Shown: piece by piece, positions 4,047 to 5,780 of the stretch | Numbering within the stretch: position 1 is the stretch's first letter | Layout: every line of letters begins with the position of its first letter | Source: Planctomycetaceae bacterium | GTDB lineage: Bacteria > Planctomycetota > Planctomycetia > Pirellulales > Pirellulaceae | Direction: 5' to 3' | Assembly: GCA_003455945.1 (NCBI GenBank) | Contig: DMPQ01000106.1 | Span: 9,517-15,296, forward strand | DNA: 5,780 bases | Notes under the pieces: model-generated | What the model saw: only the letters and a program-made list of their open reading frames with translations | Databases searched by the model: none | Told to the model about the DNA's origin: nothing | Made by a program: the position numbers and the translations under genes

Positions 4047-5780
4047 ATGAGCGTCCACCGATCTTCCCCGTCGGCTTTCCCCTGCGCCGTATCGACCGTC
4101 GGTCGCCGTCTCGAAGTGACGCCGCATCGATTGCTGATGTTCGGTCTGATGTCGGCGCTGTTGCTCGGTGCAGGCGGCAGCCATCTGCTGTCGGCTCAGG
4201 AGTCGGCGGCTGAGCGAACGTCGAACGAGGCGAACGCGACCGATCCGGCAGCGCTCGAACGATTCGAGCGTGAGGTGCGGCCGGTCTTTGCCGCGAAGTG
4301 TGCCGAATGTCACACGACCGGTTCGGCCGAAGGGAGCCTGGCTCTCGACAATCGCCTGGCATTGCTCCAGGGGGGCGATAACGGTCCGGCGATCGATCTC
4401 GAGAATCCGGACGCCAGTCTGCTGCTGGCCGCGATCCGCCGCGACGGTGATCTGGCGATGCCCCCCGATGCGCCGCTGCGAGCCGCCGAGATCGATGCGA
4501 TCGCCGCCTGGATCGCCGACGGCGCACCATGGCCGAACGAGTCGACTCACGCTCCGGTCCGGAGCGGCTTCGCGATCACCGAGGCCGACCGGAACCACTG
4601 GGCGTTTCGTCCGGTCGATGATCCGCCGGTCCCGTCGATCGGCGACGCGACTTCGGTCGTCAACGACATCGATCGCTTCGTGCAGGCAAAGCTGGTCGAG
4701 CGAGGTCTGCTCCCGGCGCCGCGCGCCGATCGCCGTACGCTGCTCCGCCGACTGCACTTCGATCTCGTCGGTCTTCCGCCGACTCCGGCCGAGGTCGATG
4801 CGTTCGTCGCCGATCCGCGCGATGACGATACGGTCTTTTCCGAGGCGATCGATCGACTGCTCGCTTCGCCCGCCTATGCCGAGCGGTGGGGGCGTCACTG
4901 GCTGGACGTCGCACGCTACGCCGACACCAAGGACGGCGTGCTGATGTTCGGCGACGATCGGGTTCGCCCTTACGCCTATACCTATCGCGACTATGTCGTT
5001 CGAGCCTTCGCCGAGGATCTGCCGTACGATCGATTCGTCGTCGACCAACTTGCCGCCGACCTGGTCGAACCGGCGCAGGATCCGTGGCATCTGGGCGCGC
5101 TCGGGCTGCTGACGCTCGGTCGGATGTACGACAACAACGTGCATGACGTCATCGACGATCAGATCGATGTCGTTTCGCGAGGCTTCCTCGGATTGACGCT
5201 CGCCTGCACGCGCTGTCACGACCACAAGTCCGAACCGCTCTCGACCGCCGACTACTACGCGCTCTACGGCGTCTTCGCGAACTGTGAGGTTCCGCTCGAA
5301 CTCCCTCGAACCGACACGGCGGAGCTGTCCCCCGAGACACAGGAGTTCGAACGCCAAGCGGCCGAAAAGCGTCAGGCGATCGAGTCCTTTCTGAGCGAAC
5401 AGTTCGAACTCCTTTCGCGCACCGCTCGCGAACGGACGCCCGACTATCTGGTCAAGGGAGCGACGACCCCGCCCGATCCGATCGAGACGGCGATCTTCTT
5501 CCTGTCCCTTTCACCGGACGAACTTCGGCCGCCGATCATGGGGCGCTGGCGCAAGCTCATCGCCGACCGCTCGTCTCCCGACGACCCGGTCTTCGGCCTC
5601 TGGGTCGAACTGATGGCCGATGTCGATGCCGCGGGAACGACCGAGTCGTCCGATCCGGCCGAAGCGCAGCGAACGCTGCGAGAGCGTCTGGCGGCGACGA
5701 TCGAGCGGCGGAGCGCTGCACTCGGAACCGAGCCGGGACAGACCAATCCGCTCCTCGTCGATTCGTTCCGAGAGTGGCTC
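4047..5780 (+). CDS. Planctomycete cytochrome-type PSCyt1-DUF1549 (PSCyt2) protein, N-terminal 578 residues (gene continues past right edge)
   Basis: Predicted exported c-type-cytochrome protein of the family abundant in planctomycetes; its biochemical role is not established. A hydrophobic segment at about 29-44, ending near LLSAQ (47-51), is a Sec signal or anchor with a long 28-residue basic lead, so the true start could be an in-frame codon further in (GTG, residue 24, or ATG, residue 31). The PSCyt1 domain spans about 79-163: heme motif CAECH (C85, C88, H89), then a GG-rich turn at 109-113 and MPP at 138-140, whose Met is the likely axial ligand, ending in WIADGAPWP. HWAFRPV (184-190) links to DUF1549 (about 205-412), with FDLVGLPPTPAEVD, YAERWGRHWLDVARYADT and a second CxxCH (C387, C390, H391) in ACTRCHDHK. 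Residues after about 414 form a charged, partly helical linker. The usual C-terminal DUF1553 domain would lie outside the window. Confidence 0.93.
   Translation, partial: MSVHRSSPSAFPCAVSTVGRRLEVTPHRLLMFGLMSALLLGAGGSHLLSAQESAAERTSNEANATDPAALERFEREVRPVFAAKCAECHTTGSAEGSLALDNRLALLQGGDNGPAIDLENPDASLLLAAIRRDGDLAMPPDAPLRAAEIDAIAAWIADGAPWPNESTHAPVRSGFAITEADRNHWAFRPVDDPPVPSIGDATSVVNDIDRFVQAKLVERGLLPAPRADRRTLLRRLHFDLVGLPPTPAEVDAFVADPRDDDTVFSEAIDRLLASPAYAERWGRHWLDVARYADTKDGVLMFGDDRVRPYAYTYRDYVVRAFAEDLPYDRFVVDQLAADLVEPAQDPWHLGALGLLTLGRMYDNNVHDVIDDQIDVVSRGFLGLTLACTRCHDHKSEPLSTADYYALYGVFANCEVPLELPRTDTAELSPETQEFERQAAEKRQAIESFLSEQFELLSRTARERTPDYLVKGATTPPDPIETAIFFLSLSPDELRPPIMGRWRKLIADRSSPDDPVFGLWVELMADVDAAGTTESSDPAEAQRTLRERLAATIERRSAALGTEPGQTNPLLVDSFREWL

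Noticed and set aside
4020..5357. Minus-strand open frame of 445 codons opposite the cytochrome gene
   Set aside because: It lies antisense to a gene with clear PSCyt1 and DUF1549 domains. Its product is Arg/Asp/Val-rich with no recognisable domain, which is the usual antisense reading of GC-rich coding DNA.
1..5780. CRISPR array, tRNA, rRNA, insertion sequence or phage gene
   Set aside because: No regular repeat-spacer pattern, no tRNA-like cloverleaf, no transposase or integrase motifs and no terminal inverted repeats were seen.

Overview
This is a GC-rich window with strong planctomycete character. The clearest taxonomic marker is the plus-strand gene at the right, which has the planctomycete cytochrome-type N-terminal domain (PSCyt1) followed by a DUF1549 (PSCyt2) domain. 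That architecture is greatly expanded in Planctomycetota. The other genes are compatible with that assignment but not specific to it. I cannot name a genus.

Layout. Three genes lie on the minus strand, so they read right to left. At 2646-3806 is a membrane-anchored or secreted beta-propeller protein of the YCF48 / BNR (Asp-box) type. After a 340-base non-coding gap comes a periplasmic adaptor (membrane fusion protein) of an RND efflux pump at 1151-2305. It overlaps by four bases (GTGA) with the inner-membrane RND permease at 1-1154, whose C-terminal part lies beyond the left edge. On the plus strand, divergent from the YCF48-like gene across a 240-base intergenic region, the PSCyt1/DUF1549 protein starts at 4047 and runs off the right edge.

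How the genes fit together. The adaptor and permease are two of the three parts of a tripartite efflux pump and look translationally coupled. The outer-membrane channel is not in the window. The substrate cannot be told from sequence, although the permease resembles the HAE1 / COG0841 group more than the CusA/CzcA metal pumps. The beta-propeller protein and the c-type-cytochrome protein are both predicted to act outside the cytoplasmic membrane and share a divergent promoter region. A functional link between them is only an inference.

The two intergenic regions hold most of the unexplained structure. They contain a cluster of four TTAA cores with a perfect inverted repeat upstream of the adaptor gene, a 10-bp direct repeat spaced exactly 20 bp apart, a 21-bp inverted repeat upstream of the beta-propeller gene, and a perfect 15-bp palindrome ending seven bases before the cytochrome start codon. 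At the scale of the whole window, the palindrome CGATCG is strikingly frequent (about 35 by hand count). I saw no rRNA, tRNA, CRISPR array, transposase or phage gene. Nothing here is clearly a new biological system; the best leads are the His/acidic-rich loop in the permease, the CGATCG excess and the intergenic repeats.
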